Counted from the first letter of the stretch, positions 15,783-24,719 are shown. The stretch is DNA of 64,000 nt from Xanthomonas hydrangeae (GCA_905142475.1 LR990730.1:806001-870000), one strand, 5' to 3'. Program-made: numbers and translations. The notes: generated by a model from the sequence alone, not told the origin.

Positions 15783-16084
15783 CTGTGGCAATGCATGCAG
15801 TGGCGCTGACGTAGAGCGTCGGGAGCACAGCAGGCGGTAGGGAAAGTGCAACAACTTGCGCAGTGATGACGTGTCGGGCCCGGGTGGGCACCGAGGTGCT
15901 CTGCGTGCGCGATGATTGATCGTATGGCAAACGGTTAGCAATACTAAGCATTGCCCGCTGGCGCAGCGGTGCTTTGTTTCGGCAGTCAGGTGCAGGACCG
16001 ATCTTGCTCAGCTGGCTGCGCGCTCCGGGGTCGACCGGGGTGCGCTGTTGGCGGGGCCAACCCAGGCAAGCCAAAGGACGCTCC
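15783..16084. other. Intergenic region before the TonB receptor gene
   Basis: No gene is supported here. It should contain the receptor promoter. The only clear signal is AAAGGA at about 16073-16078, the ribosome-binding site of the next gene. Confidence 0.5.
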
Positions 16085-18529
16085 ATGAAGACACGCACGT
16101 TACGCGACGCCATTTCCCTCGCCCTGTTCGCTATGAGCGGGGCGGCAGGTGCGGCGACGGCACAGGCCGCGGCACCGCAGGCAGCGGCAACAGATCAGGC
16201 AGCGGCGGCCGGCATTCCGGCGCCCGCAGCGGCGAGCACCAGCGACCCGGCGGCGGCCACCTCTCCCGAACCGGCGCCTGCGGCGATTTCACCGACGCCA
16301 GCAGCCGCCACCGAGTTGGAGACCATCGAAGTCACTGGCACACGCATCAAGGGCGGTGCGGTGCCCTCGCCGGTGATGGCGATCGATGCGGCGCGCATCC
16401 GCGAAGAGGATTTCGGCGATCTGGGCGAGGTGATCCGCAGCGTGCCGCAGAACTTCTCCGGTGGGCAGAATCCGGGGGTGCTGAGCGGCAACCTGGCCGG
16501 GGCCGGCAATGCGAACCAGAACATGACCGGCGGCGCGAGCCTCAACCTGCGCGGCCTGGGCGCCGATGCCACGCTCACCCTGCTCAACGGGCGCCGGCTG
16601 GCCTATGGCGGGTTCACCCAGGCGGTGGACATCAGTGCGATTCCGGTGGAGGCGGTGGAGCGGGTGGAGATCGTGGCCGATGGTGCGTCGGCGATCTACG
16701 GCTCGGACGCGGTGGGTGGCGTTGGCAATGTGATCCTCAAGCGCGACTACGACGGGGTCACCGTCGGCACGCGTTTCGGGCGGGCCACGCAAGGCGGGCT
16801 CACCTCTCGGCAATACAGCGTCACTGCCGGCACCACCTGGCGCAGTGGTGGGCTGATCGCCACGTATCAGGACGTCTCGGCAGACCCGATCTACAGCCAG
16901 CAGCGCAGCTACACCACGCAACTCACCGACCCATCCACGCTGTATCCCGGCAGCGATCTGCGCAGCGGCCTGCTCAGCGCGTACCAGGCGCTGGGCGATA
17001 ACGCGGAGCTGCGCCTGGACGCGTTACGCAGCGAGCGTGACCAGCTGCATTTCTACGCGGTCAGTGGCCGCAACAGCCGGGTCACGCCGACCACCACCAG
17101 CCTGCTGCTGTCGCCGAGCCTTGCGGTGTGGTTGCCCAACGACTGGACGCTGACATTGGGCGCCACCGACGGCAACAGCAAGCACGATCAATACCGCCAG
17201 GAAACGGCGCTGGCCAGCGGTGCGGTAAGCGTGACCGACCTGTGTTACTGCAACGACAGCCGCAGCTACGAGCTGGGCGCCGAAGGGCCGCTGTTCGCGC
17301 TGCCGGCGGGCGATGCGCGCCTGGCCGCCGGGGTGGGGTATCGCAGCAACCGCTTCCGTAACGTCAACTACGTCAGTGGGGTGGAGACGATCGACGGCAG
17401 CGAAAGCGCGCGCTTTGCCTATGCGGAGGTGAACCTGCCAGTGGTGGGCCCGGCGCAAGGCGTGCCCGGTGTGCAGCGACTGACGCTGACCGCGGCGGTG
17501 CGCGGGGAGGACTACAGCAGCTTCGGCGGGGTGACCACGCCCAAGTTCGGTGTGCTGTATGCGCCTGGCAGCGATGTGACGCTCAAGGCCTCTTGGGGCA
17601 AGTCGTTCAAGGCGCCCACGCTGTTCGAGCGCAACTACGCGCAGGAGGCATGGCTGTTCCAGCCGGGCGCGTTCGGCGGGGTGGGCTTTCCCGCCGGGGC
17701 CACGGTGCTGGTGGCCGATGGCGGCAACCAGGATCTGCAGCCGGAGCGCGCCATCACCCGTTCGGTCTCGCTGGCCTGGCACCCCGAGGCGCTGGATGGC
17801 CTGGAGGCGGAGCTGACCTGGTTCGGGGTGGACTACAGCAACCGCGTGCTGCAGCCGATCGCCAATGCCAGCCAGGCGTTGCGCAATGCGATCTACGCGC
17901 CGTTCGTGGACCGCACGCCGACGCCGCAGGCGCAGGCCGATGTGATCGCGCTCGCCAGCCGGTTCTCCAACTTTGCCGGCGTCGCCTACGACCCGAGCCG
18001 GGTGGCGGCAATCATCTACACGCAGTACGCCAACGTGGCGCAGCAGGACATCGAGGGTCTGGACCTGAGCGGCAGCTACCGGGTGGCGTTGGCGCGCGGC
18101 ACGTTGACCTTGCGCGGGGCGGCGAGCTGGCTGGACAGCACGCAGCAGACCTTGCCCACGCAAGCGGCGTTCGATCTGGCCGGCACGCTGTTCAACCCGC
18201 CCACGCTGAGCAGCCGCGTGGGTGCGGTGTGGAAGCAGGGCGGGCTCACTGCCTCGTTGTTCGGCAACTACCGCGGCGGGGTGCGCAACCGCGCCGATGG
18301 GGTGGAGTCGGCATCGTTCACCACATTCGATATGGCGTTGCGCTACGCCACCGGCGCGCGCCGCGATGCGTGGGCCGGGCTGGAATTCGGGGTGTCGGTG
18401 GACAACGCCTTCGACCGCGATCCGCCGTTGTATCGGGTGACCTCGCCGCTGTACGTGGCGCCGTACGACTCCACCAACTATTCGGCGATTGGTCGCTTCG
18501 TGAGCGTGTCGGTGTCCAAGCACTGGTGA
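16085..18529 (+). CDS. TonB-dependent outer-membrane receptor, probably for the lasso peptide
   Basis: An 814-residue outer-membrane receptor. ATG 16085 is chosen for the upstream AAAGGA and the signal peptide it gives (ending near ATAQAAA). An Ala/Pro-rich stretch follows. Then come a TonB-box-like ETIEVTGTRI, the plug domain (LNLRGLGADATLTLLNGRRL, VERVEIVADGASAIYGSDAV, GGVGNVILKRD) and a beta-barrel ending in aromatic-rich strands (FVSVSVSKHW). It is followed after 69 nt by the isopeptidase gene on the same strand and faces the lasso biosynthetic operon. TonB receptor plus isopeptidase is the usual partner set of proteobacterial lasso clusters that lack an ABC exporter. The ligand is inferred from context: the lasso peptide itself or a complex of it. 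Confidence 0.9.
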   Translation: MKTRTLRDAISLALFAMSGAAGAATAQAAAPQAAATDQAAAAGIPAPAAASTSDPAAATSPEPAPAAISPTPAAATELETIEVTGTRIKGGAVPSPVMAIDAARIREEDFGDLGEVIRSVPQNFSGGQNPGVLSGNLAGAGNANQNMTGGASLNLRGLGADATLTLLNGRRLAYGGFTQAVDISAIPVEAVERVEIVADGASAIYGSDAVGGVGNVILKRDYDGVTVGTRFGRATQGGLTSRQYSVTAGTTWRSGGLIATYQDVSADPIYSQQRSYTTQLTDPSTLYPGSDLRSGLLSAYQALGDNAELRLDALRSERDQLHFYAVSGRNSRVTPTTTSLLLSPSLAVWLPNDWTLTLGATDGNSKHDQYRQETALASGAVSVTDLCYCNDSRSYELGAEGPLFALPAGDARLAAGVGYRSNRFRNVNYVSGVETIDGSESARFAYAEVNLPVVGPAQGVPGVQRLTLTAAVRGEDYSSFGGVTTPKFGVLYAPGSDVTLKASWGKSFKAPTLFERNYAQEAWLFQPGAFGGVGFPAGATVLVADGGNQDLQPERAITRSVSLAWHPEALDGLEAELTWFGVDYSNRVLQPIANASQALRNAIYAPFVDRTPTPQAQADVIALASRFSNFAGVAYDPSRVAAIIYTQYANVAQQDIEGLDLSGSYRVALARGTLTLRGAASWLDSTQQTLPTQAAFDLAGTLFNPPTLSSRVGAVWKQGGLTASLFGNYRGGVRNRADGVESASFTTFDMALRYATGARRDAWAGLEFGVSVDNAFDRDPPLYRVTSPLYVAPYDSTNYSAIGRFVSVSVSKHW

Positions 18530-18598
18530 TGCATCGGCTGCCAGCGGCAGCCGATGTGCAGGCGATGGGCCTTGAGCGTTGCTGAGAGGAGTGCATGC

Positions 18599-20680
18599 GT
18601 GACGAATCACAAACGGTGGCAGCTGCTGCTTGCAGGCGTGCTGATGGCGGCGGGTACGTGCGTTGGCCACGCGCAGACGGTATCGCCGCAGCGATTGCTG
18701 GAGGTAGTGGATATCGGTAGCCCCACGCTGTCGCCGGATGGCCGCAGCGTGGCCTTTCGCACCGAGCAGGCATCGGTGCAGCGCAATACCTACGACAGCG
18801 CCTGGTATGTGCAGGGCCTGCAGGATGCTGCGCCCAGACGCGTTGCCGATGGCGGCGTGCCGCTGCGCGATTCGGCAGGTGGCGCGTTGCCTGCAAAGGT
18901 GCTGTGGTCGCCGGATGGCCGCTGGCTGTACTACCGCGCGTTACGCGATGGGGTGGTCGCGGTGTGGCGTGCGGCGGCGGACGGCTCCGGCGCGTACGCG
19001 GTGACGCACGATGCGGCGGACGTGCGCGAGTTTGCGTTGGACGCGCAGGGGCGGGTGCTGCGTTACCGCGTCGGTGCCACGCGCGCGCAGGTGATGGCGG
19101 CCGAACAGGACGAGTATGCGCAGGGCATCCGCATCGACGAGACGGTGCCGCTCGGGCAGGGCCTGTTCCGCTCGGGCAACGTGGAAGGACGCCTGGCCAC
19201 GCAGCGCTTCGGTGGGGTGTGGTTCGATCGCACCGGGTTATCTGCCGATGTGCCGGAGCACTGGGTGGCGATGGACCTGGCGACGGCAAGCACACGGCCG
19301 CTTGCCGCTGCGCAGGTGCCCGCGGAGGAACCGCCCGTCAGTGCGCTGCGCGGTATCGAAGGTGACGTGTGGCAATCCGTGCGTGCACCGCAGGGCGACG
19401 CGGTGGCGGTGCTGTCGCGTGTGGGTGATGGCAACGGCCAGCTCTACCGGCCGCAGGTGGCGCTGTCGGTGTTGCCCGGTGCACATGCGCGCAAGGCCGT
19501 GCGCTGCATGGCGGCGGCCTGCGTGGGCAAGGCGATCACTGCAGTGCAGTGGCGCCCGGGCAGCGCGGAGGTGCTGTTCACCACCACCGATCCTGCGCTG
19601 GGCCTGGCGCAATCCATCCAGCGCTGGAATCCGGCCACCGGGCAGGTGCATGCGGTGGTGCAGGGGCGTGGTCTGATCAATGGCGGACGCGATTCCTCCA
19701 CACACTGCGGTGCATCGGCCGCTGCGCTGGTGTGCGTGACAGCCGAAGCGGATCGCCCGCCGCGTCTGGAGCGCATCGGCCTGGACGATGGCGCGCGGCA
19801 GGCGCTGTTCGATCCCAATGCGGAGCTTGCGGCAGACATGGCGCGTGCCACGCCCGCACGGCTGTTGCAGTGGAGCGATGCACGTGGGCGGCGATACAGC
19901 GGCCAGTTCTTTGCGGTACGCGGTGACGGTGTGGGCAAGCTGCCGTTGTTCGTCACCTATTACAGCTGCCCGGGCTTCGTGCGCGGTGGCGTGGGCGACG
20001 AGTGGCCGCTGGCCGCGTTGGCGCAGCTGGGCATCGCAGCGCTGTGCATCAACCAGTTGCCCGGCTACACCATGGATGCGGTGGAACGGCACGGCGAGGG
20101 GCTGGCGGCAGTGGAAAGCGCGGTGGCGTTGTTGTCAGCGCAGGCCGGCATCGATCCTAAGCGCGTGGGCATGGGCGGGCTGAGCTTCGGCGGTGCGGTG
20201 ACCCTGTGGACGGCCACCGAATCGAGCCTGCTGGCCGCCGCCTCGGTCGCCAACCCGGTGGTGTCGCCGACGTACTACCTGTTCGGCAGCATGAAGGGCG
20301 AGCCCTTCCTCAAGGGACTACGCGAGATGTGGGGCCTGGGCGCACCGGAGCAGACGCCCGAGCGGTGGAAGGCGCTGTCGCCGGCGTTCAAGCTGGAGCG
20401 GATTCGCGCGCCCATCCTGTTCCAGCATTCCGAGCAGGAGTATCTGTACGCACTGGATTACGTTATTCCGCTGCTGCGTGCGCAACGTGCCGAGCTGTAT
20501 GTGTTTCCGAACGAGCCGCACCAGAAGTTTCAGCCGCAGCACAAGTTGGCGGTGTATGCGCGCAATGTAGATTGGTTCCGCTTCTGGCTGCAGGACTACC
20601 AGGACGCTGCGCCGGAAAAGGCCGCGCAGTACGCGCGCTGGCGTGCAATCAAGGCGGCACTGCCGGCACGTGGCGATTAG
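18599..20680 (+). CDS. Lasso-peptide isopeptidase (AtxE2-like S9 family)
   Basis: A 693-residue protein of the prolyl-oligopeptidase fold. GTG 18599 is used because GAGAGGA lies 8 nt upstream, and it gives a signal-peptide-like N-terminus (LLLAGVLMAAGTCVGHAQ). An N-terminal beta-propeller-like part (TLSPDGRSVAF, VLWSPDGRWLYY) precedes the alpha/beta hydrolase domain. The nucleophile is in GLSFGG, an acid is in QHSEQEY (Glu where most S9 enzymes have Asp) and the His is in NEPHQKF. A Ser-Glu-His triad is what I recall for AtxE2, the enzyme that opens the isopeptide bond of astexin lasso peptides. Its neighbours are a TonB receptor and a convergent lasso operon. It probably linearises imported or unsecreted xanthomonin-type peptide, in the periplasm if the signal peptide is real. 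Confidence 0.88.
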   Translation: MTNHKRWQLLLAGVLMAAGTCVGHAQTVSPQRLLEVVDIGSPTLSPDGRSVAFRTEQASVQRNTYDSAWYVQGLQDAAPRRVADGGVPLRDSAGGALPAKVLWSPDGRWLYYRALRDGVVAVWRAAADGSGAYAVTHDAADVREFALDAQGRVLRYRVGATRAQVMAAEQDEYAQGIRIDETVPLGQGLFRSGNVEGRLATQRFGGVWFDRTGLSADVPEHWVAMDLATASTRPLAAAQVPAEEPPVSALRGIEGDVWQSVRAPQGDAVAVLSRVGDGNGQLYRPQVALSVLPGAHARKAVRCMAAACVGKAITAVQWRPGSAEVLFTTTDPALGLAQSIQRWNPATGQVHAVVQGRGLINGGRDSSTHCGASAAALVCVTAEADRPPRLERIGLDDGARQALFDPNAELAADMARATPARLLQWSDARGRRYSGQFFAVRGDGVGKLPLFVTYYSCPGFVRGGVGDEWPLAALAQLGIAALCINQLPGYTMDAVERHGEGLAAVESAVALLSAQAGIDPKRVGMGGLSFGGAVTLWTATESSLLAAASVANPVVSPTYYLFGSMKGEPFLKGLREMWGLGAPEQTPERWKALSPAFKLERIRAPILFQHSEQEYLYALDYVIPLLRAQRAELYVFPNEPHQKFQPQHKLAVYARNVDWFRFWLQDYQDAAPEKAAQYARWRAIKAALPARGD

Positions 20681-20752
20681 CGTGCGTGATGCCGCTTGCG
20701 CATGGCATACGTTGCCACGCACGCGGCATGCTTCCACGCAGCGCAGGCAACA

Positions 20753-22486
20753 TCAGCCTTGATGACGGACCCAGTTCTCGACCGCACACAGGTCGAAGAT
20801 GCGCATGACGCCGTGGTCGCCGTCGGCCAGTGTGTGGTCGAAATGGTGACGCAGCGCATCGGCATCCAGCAGCCCCTGGCTTTCGAGTCGACCATGCAGC
20901 AGATAATCGCGGATCTGCTGCCTGCCCTGACGATAGACCGCGCCGGAGTAGTTCATGAAGGTGCCCTTGCTGCGACGATGCAGGATCTGCGCAGGCAGCA
21001 CATCGGCAAACGCATCGCGTGCGACGGCGCGATTGCGGCCGCCAGCGATCCACATCCAGCTCGGCACTGTCAGGCACGCTTCCACCACCGGTTGCGACAG
21101 CAGCGGCATGCGCAGGTGCCGTGACGCGCTGCGCGCCAGTCCATCGCGGAACACCTGGGTGCCGGCCAGATCGAAGATACGTTCGCGGTCACCGGGCAGG
21201 CTGCCGGGCGGGGCATCGAACCAGGGGTGCGATTGCAACCGAACCTCAGCCTGCGTGCTCGGCAGAAACGATCGCTCCGGCTTGCGCGGCGGGCCGGCCT
21301 TGGCGAGGAGTTTCTTCATCGTCAACCTGCCTGCTTTCCAGAGCGTGCATTGATGCAGTTCGGCGAGATCGTGGATTGCACGCATGCCGGCGCGTAGGCC
21401 GCGCGCTCGGAAGGCGTCTGCAGCTGGTGCTGCGGTTCTGGTGTAGCAGAACACGGTGTCGCCACCACCGCCGGAAAAGAAACTGCTGACGGCGAGCTGC
21501 TCGGCGATGGTCTCCTTCAATGCGTTGGAGGCATGCTGCAAAAACCAGGTGCTGGGGGCGACGGCATGTGCCGGCGGTGCGAAATCGACCGGTGCAGCGT
21601 CGAACCCGAGTGTCCGCACGATCAGCTCGGTGCCCAACAGCTCGCTCATCTGCCGGGCATAGTGCCGTTCGTCGGCACCGGGTACCGGCGTGACCAGATT
21701 GCAACACGCCACGCGCGCTGCGGTGTCTTTCAGGCATGCGGCGAGGATGGAAGAGTCCAGGCCGCCAGAGAGCTCCAGCAGCACGGACGCATCGGTCCGC
21801 GCCCAACAGGTGACGCTGGAGGCAACCGCCTGACACACCTGTGCCTGTGCGTCGAGTGGGTCATGCCGGCGCTGCGATGCTGCGGCGAAATCCCAGGGGT
21901 TCCAGACCTGTTCGACACTGTTGCGGTTGGACTGCAGACGCAGCTGGCTGCCCGGCAGCAATTCGCGCATGCCGACAAGCCCGGTGCGCTCGGTCTTGAG
22001 GTGCGGGTAGTGCAGATGATGGGCGATGGCGTCCCAATCGATCTCACGCGTGTACACACCCGCATGCGTGGCGATCGAGATGTCTGAAGTGATGAAGCCA
22101 TGCTGTAGCGCGTAGACGCATGCCACGCCGCCGGAAGGCTCGCGCATGACGGTGATGGCGCTCGGATCCGCGTGCGGTGCATGCAACAGCAGGTACTCGC
22201 CCCAGTGCGTGTCGATCAGGTGCCGCGTCCGCTGTGCTGCGGACAACGCATGCAACGATGCGCCGTCCACCAAGGGGGTGTTGTCGCGCCGCGAAAAGAC
22301 ATGGCCGATCAGCGCGCCATCACCAGGCAGGTCGAGCACGGGCGTGTCGTCTGATGCATACAGATCGATGCATTCAGTGCGTAGCCGTGGCAGTAACCCG
22401 ATCTGTCGCAGCGCCTCATCGACACCGGCGCGGTCGCCATCGTGGTGTGTCTGCAGATGATTGAGCAAGGCGATGTAGCGGTACAT
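20753..22486 (-). CDS. Lasso-peptide macrolactam synthetase (C protein)
   Basis: A 577-residue asparagine-synthetase-like enzyme that adenylates the Glu7 side chain of the precursor core and closes the isopeptide ring. The N-terminal glutaminase-like domain begins MYRYIALLNHL and has no Cys at position 2, as in lasso C proteins. The synthetase domain has the PP-loop LELSGGLDSSILAA. ATG 22486 overlaps the stop of the B gene (TGATG), giving coupled translation. The open frame extends upstream to 22567, but that part lies inside the B gene. It is the last gene of the A-A-B-C operon and ends just beyond the convergent isopeptidase gene. Confidence 0.93.
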   Translation of the reverse strand: MYRYIALLNHLQTHHDGDRAGVDEALRQIGLLPRLRTECIDLYASDDTPVLDLPGDGALIGHVFSRRDNTPLVDGASLHALSAAQRTRHLIDTHWGEYLLLHAPHADPSAITVMREPSGGVACVYALQHGFITSDISIATHAGVYTREIDWDAIAHHLHYPHLKTERTGLVGMRELLPGSQLRLQSNRNSVEQVWNPWDFAAASQRRHDPLDAQAQVCQAVASSVTCWARTDASVLLELSGGLDSSILAACLKDTAARVACCNLVTPVPGADERHYARQMSELLGTELIVRTLGFDAAPVDFAPPAHAVAPSTWFLQHASNALKETIAEQLAVSSFFSGGGGDTVFCYTRTAAPAADAFRARGLRAGMRAIHDLAELHQCTLWKAGRLTMKKLLAKAGPPRKPERSFLPSTQAEVRLQSHPWFDAPPGSLPGDRERIFDLAGTQVFRDGLARSASRHLRMPLLSQPVVEACLTVPSWMWIAGGRNRAVARDAFADVLPAQILHRRSKGTFMNYSGAVYRQGRQQIRDYLLHGRLESQGLLDADALRHHFDHTLADGDHGVMRIFDLCAVENWVRHQG

Positions 22487-23160
22487 CACACCACCCGGAT
22501 GGGCGTATGCGCGTGGACGTTGCCGACCGTGTGGTTCAGGACCAGATCGCCCGCCTGTACCCAGCAATGCGCCGAAAACGGATCGAGTGCGACGCCGAAG
22601 ACAACCTGGGCATCGAACTGGCGCCTACGCAGGAATCTGGCCAACGCGACCGAATCGAGCAGGCAGCGCATCTCGACCGGCACCCACACGCGTGCGTGCC
22701 TGAAGACCGATGCCGCGTCAGTGAGCCGTTGCTCGAGCGGGGCGACCGAGCTTTGCTGCGCCCGCTTGCGCTGCGCTCCAGCGGAGAGGCTGCCAAGTAC
22801 CCTGCTAAGCGGGCTGCGCTTCAATACCAGGCGTGTGGACAGCACAAGTGCCAGCACCTCGAGCTTGTCAGACAGGTGTGGTCGTTGCGCTGGTATGGAC
22901 ATTTCCATCGCGCTACGTGCAACAGGCATGACGGAAGGCTGCGGGCCGGCGGTGGCCTGCGACCGTTCCACCAGCAGTCCCCGTTCGACAAGGTCGTCGA
23001 TCTCCGGCTCCGACACCGGGTCTTGCGCCAGGTAGGCGAGCAGGGAGTGTTCTTGTGCACTGGGCAGACGGAAGTAGCGGTCGTTGCCGACATCCAGGAA
23101 CACCAGGCGCTCGCCAATGCGGCAGAACGATAGGTCGTCGCGCAACGTGTAGCGGTGCAT
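22486..23160 (-). CDS. Lasso-peptide leader protease with fused recognition element (B protein)
   Basis: A 224-residue protein combining both B functions. Residues about 1-75 are a PqqD-like RiPP recognition element (LSFCRIGERLVFLDVGNDRY, SAQEHSLLAYL). The C-terminal domain is a transglutaminase-like Cys protease with RCLLDSVALARFL (nucleophile Cys about 165) and SAHCWVQAGD (His about 199). It removes the leader peptide from the precursor before cyclisation by the C protein. ATG 23160 was chosen over the longer frame from 23232 because of AGGA 7 nt upstream and the RRE start. In many lasso clusters B1 and B2 are separate genes; here they are one. Confidence 0.92.
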   Translation of the reverse strand: MHRYTLRDDLSFCRIGERLVFLDVGNDRYFRLPSAQEHSLLAYLAQDPVSEPEIDDLVERGLLVERSQATAGPQPSVMPVARSAMEMSIPAQRPHLSDKLEVLALVLSTRLVLKRSPLSRVLGSLSAGAQRKRAQQSSVAPLEQRLTDAASVFRHARVWVPVEMRCLLDSVALARFLRRRQFDAQVVFGVALDPFSAHCWVQAGDLVLNHTVGNVHAHTPIRVV

Positions 23161-23266
23161 GGCGTTGTCCTGGAGAGAGAAGGGGCGCACCGTTCGCGTG
23201 CGCCCCATGGCCTGGGAAGTGCTCATCGGCATTTGCCGAGTGGCGACTGCCGCGCGTTGGCAGTGC

Positions 23267-23413
23267 CTAGTCCTGGCTGATGCCTAGCGTGGTGATGCCA
23301 CCCATTTCTTCGCCTGCCAATGGCCCGCCCTGTGTGTCCAGGCTTGCGATCCCAAGCACGATGAGATCCTGGCCAAACGTCGTGGTATGCGCGTCGTTGT
23401 TGCTGGTATCCAT
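23267..23413 (-). CDS. Lasso-peptide precursor, xanthomonin II-type
   Basis: A 48-residue precursor starting at ATG 23413 with AGGAG 8 nt upstream. The leader MDTSNNDAHTTTFGQDLIV ends in LDTQ, with the conserved Thr at position -2. The core is GGPLAGEEMGGITTLGISQD. Gly1 and Glu7 are the residues expected to close a seven-membered isopeptide ring, the hallmark of xanthomonins. From memory, mature xanthomonin II ends at ITT, so the last six residues may be trimmed. It lies between the other A gene and the B gene. Confidence 0.92.
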   Translation of the reverse strand: MDTSNNDAHTTTFGQDLIVLGIASLDTQGGPLAGEEMGGITTLGISQD

Positions 23414-23461
23414 GGTCTCTACTCCTGGTGGGAGAGGCGTGCACATAGGCACGCCTCGGGT

Positions 23462-23602
23462 TCACTCTTCGGAAATGCCAGGCACATTGAAGCCGCCGAT
23501 CTCTTCGCCAGCGAGCGGGCCGCCTTTGGTGTCGGTGCTGGCAACGCCAAGCACCGTGATCTCGTTGGATGCATCGCTGTAGGTGGTGTCATTGCTGTTC
23601 AT
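23462..23602 (-). CDS. Lasso-peptide precursor, xanthomonin I-type
   Basis: A 46-residue precursor, the first gene of the operon. The leader begins MNSNDTTYSDASNEITVLG and ends TDTK, with Thr at -2. The core is GGPLAGEEIGGFNVPGISEE. The first seven residues are identical to the second precursor and define the Gly1-Glu7 ring. The loop and tail differ (IGGFNVPG versus MGGITTLG), as between xanthomonins I and II. ATG 23602 has CAGGAG 6-11 nt upstream. Both cores end in GIS(E/Q)(E/D), a shared C-terminal extension. Confidence 0.93.
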   Translation of the reverse strand: MNSNDTTYSDASNEITVLGVASTDTKGGPLAGEEIGGFNVPGISEE

Positions 23603-23617
23603 CGCTGTCTCCTGGTT

Positions 23618-23639
23618 GCGTCATGGGGCTCCATGACGC
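23618..23639. promoter_or_regulatory. 22-bp inverted repeat at the lasso operon start (candidate GntR operator)
   Basis: GCGTCATGG (23618-23626), GGCT, CCATGACGC (23631-23639) is a perfect 9-bp inverted repeat. It lies just downstream of the predicted -10 box and upstream of the ribosome-binding site of the first precursor gene, so it overlaps or follows the transcription start. A GntR-type regulator is encoded immediately upstream. An mRNA 5' hairpin is the alternative reading. Confidence 0.5.
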
Positions 23640-23643
23640 AGAC

Positions 23644-23673
23644 ACGTTAGGAAACGGGCGTATTGATTTTCAA
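23644..23673 (-). promoter_or_regulatory. Predicted promoter of the lasso-peptide operon
   Basis: On the minus strand TTGAAA (23673-23668) and TAACGT (23649-23644) are separated by 18 nt, in an AT-rich patch about 45-70 nt upstream of the first precursor start. It is the only sigma70-like pair I see between the GntR gene and the precursors. Confidence 0.5.
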
Positions 23674-23862
23674 ATGATTAAGTCGTGACACCGTCATAAT
23701 TAAATTCACCGTGTGACCGCCATCGAAGATCACCGTGCAAGCTTGGCGATGACGTCGCATCGCGCCATTCATGCCACATCAGACGCACGCTGCCGGCGGT
23801 GCGCCAGCACAGCATGTGGATCTTACAAGGCCTGGTGCTGGCGACAGTCCCTGGCCGGGCTG

Positions 23863-24489
23863 TCAAACCTGACGGCTGCGCTCATGCATGACCGCCACGA
23901 TGCGCGGCACGGCCTGGATGCGGCGCGCGTGATAGGCGTGTAGCGCTATGCGTAGCGCGGCAAGGTCGCGCTGCTGCCAGCGCAGCGTGAGCTCTGCCAG
24001 TTCTTCTTCGAGAGAGCCGAGCAGGCCATGTTTGGCACGTCGCACCGGTGCCAACCTGTCGTTGGTCTGCCTGACGGCATGATGCAGCGACCAATACGCA
24101 GTGGCATGGGCGATGGCGTCGAAGAGCTTCCAGGTCTGCTTGACCACGTCCGCAGGTGCGGTGTTGGGCTCCAACTCGCCAGGGGCATGCGGCGTCGATG
24201 CAAAGCCGATATCGCAGGCCATCAGCAACAGGCGATCCATCCAGTCGTAAAGATCCCGCAGCGCGACCTCGGTGAGCAGCGGCACCTGCAAGCCATAGCG
24301 TGCGTGATCGATGACCAGGCCTTCGCCGACCAGGCGATACAACGCAAAGCGTACCGGCGTGGGGCTGATCTTTAACTCGGTGGCCAGCTTTGCCGGGTCG
24401 ATGCGCTGGCCGGGCGGATACCGCCCGGATTGCAGTGCGCGCCTGACCTGCGCATAGGCAACTGCACGTTTGGAGTGAACTTCACTCAT
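23863..24489 (-). CDS. GntR-family transcriptional regulator of the lasso locus
   Basis: A 208-residue regulator. The N-terminal winged HTH (RALQSGRYPPGQRIDPAKLA, TELKISPTPVRFALYRLVGEGLV) is typical of the FadR branch of GntR proteins. The C-terminal part (about 80-200) is all-helical, as in the FCD effector domain, but has no obvious conserved metal triad. ATG 24489 is preceded by AGGAG. It lies 260 nt upstream of the precursor genes on the same strand and is the likely controller of that operon. GntR-type genes accompany lasso clusters with isopeptidases in related bacteria. The ligand is unknown. Confidence 0.85.
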   Translation of the reverse strand: MSEVHSKRAVAYAQVRRALQSGRYPPGQRIDPAKLATELKISPTPVRFALYRLVGEGLVIDHARYGLQVPLLTEVALRDLYDWMDRLLLMACDIGFASTPHAPGELEPNTAPADVVKQTWKLFDAIAHATAYWSLHHAVRQTNDRLAPVRRAKHGLLGSLEEELAELTLRWQQRDLAALRIALHAYHARRIQAVPRIVAVMHERSRQV

Positions 24490-24676
24490 GACGAACTCCT
24501 TGTCTGGCCGCGACTCCTCCCCTGGCTGGATCGTACATGCAATGGCAGCAGCAGGAAGTTGCTGCAGTGGTCCTTTCAGTCCCAGGCTTGTCGCATCGTG
24601 CCGCGCACGAGGCAGGCTTCGCGCTAATACCCTGTCCCGACAGTAATAGTTTTAATAACGCACAAACTGAGACCCA

Positions 24677-24719
24677 AAACCCGAGGGCCGCCTGGTATGC
24701 CAGGGCGGCCCTCGGGTTT
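24677..24719 (-). terminator. Strong hairpin terminator after the esterase gene
   Basis: AAACCCGAGGGCCGCC-TGG (24677-24695) pairs with 24700-24719 around a TATG loop, with one bulged base. On the minus strand the stem ends in GGGTTTTGGG. It lies about 80 nt beyond the esterase stop and separates it from the GntR gene. The rest of 24490-24796 shows no gene. Confidence 0.8.

Noticed and set aside
17024-18670. Long minus-strand open frame (548 codons) opposite the TonB receptor gene
   Set aside because: The plus-strand receptor frame carries plug and barrel motifs. The antisense frame is His/Arg/Ala-rich without motifs, as expected of antisense frames in GC-rich genes.
24473-24487. GAGTGAA/TTCACTC palindrome at the GntR gene start
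   Set aside because: It falls in the first codons of the gene and does not resemble the inverted repeat at the lasso promoter; probably a chance effect of the codons.
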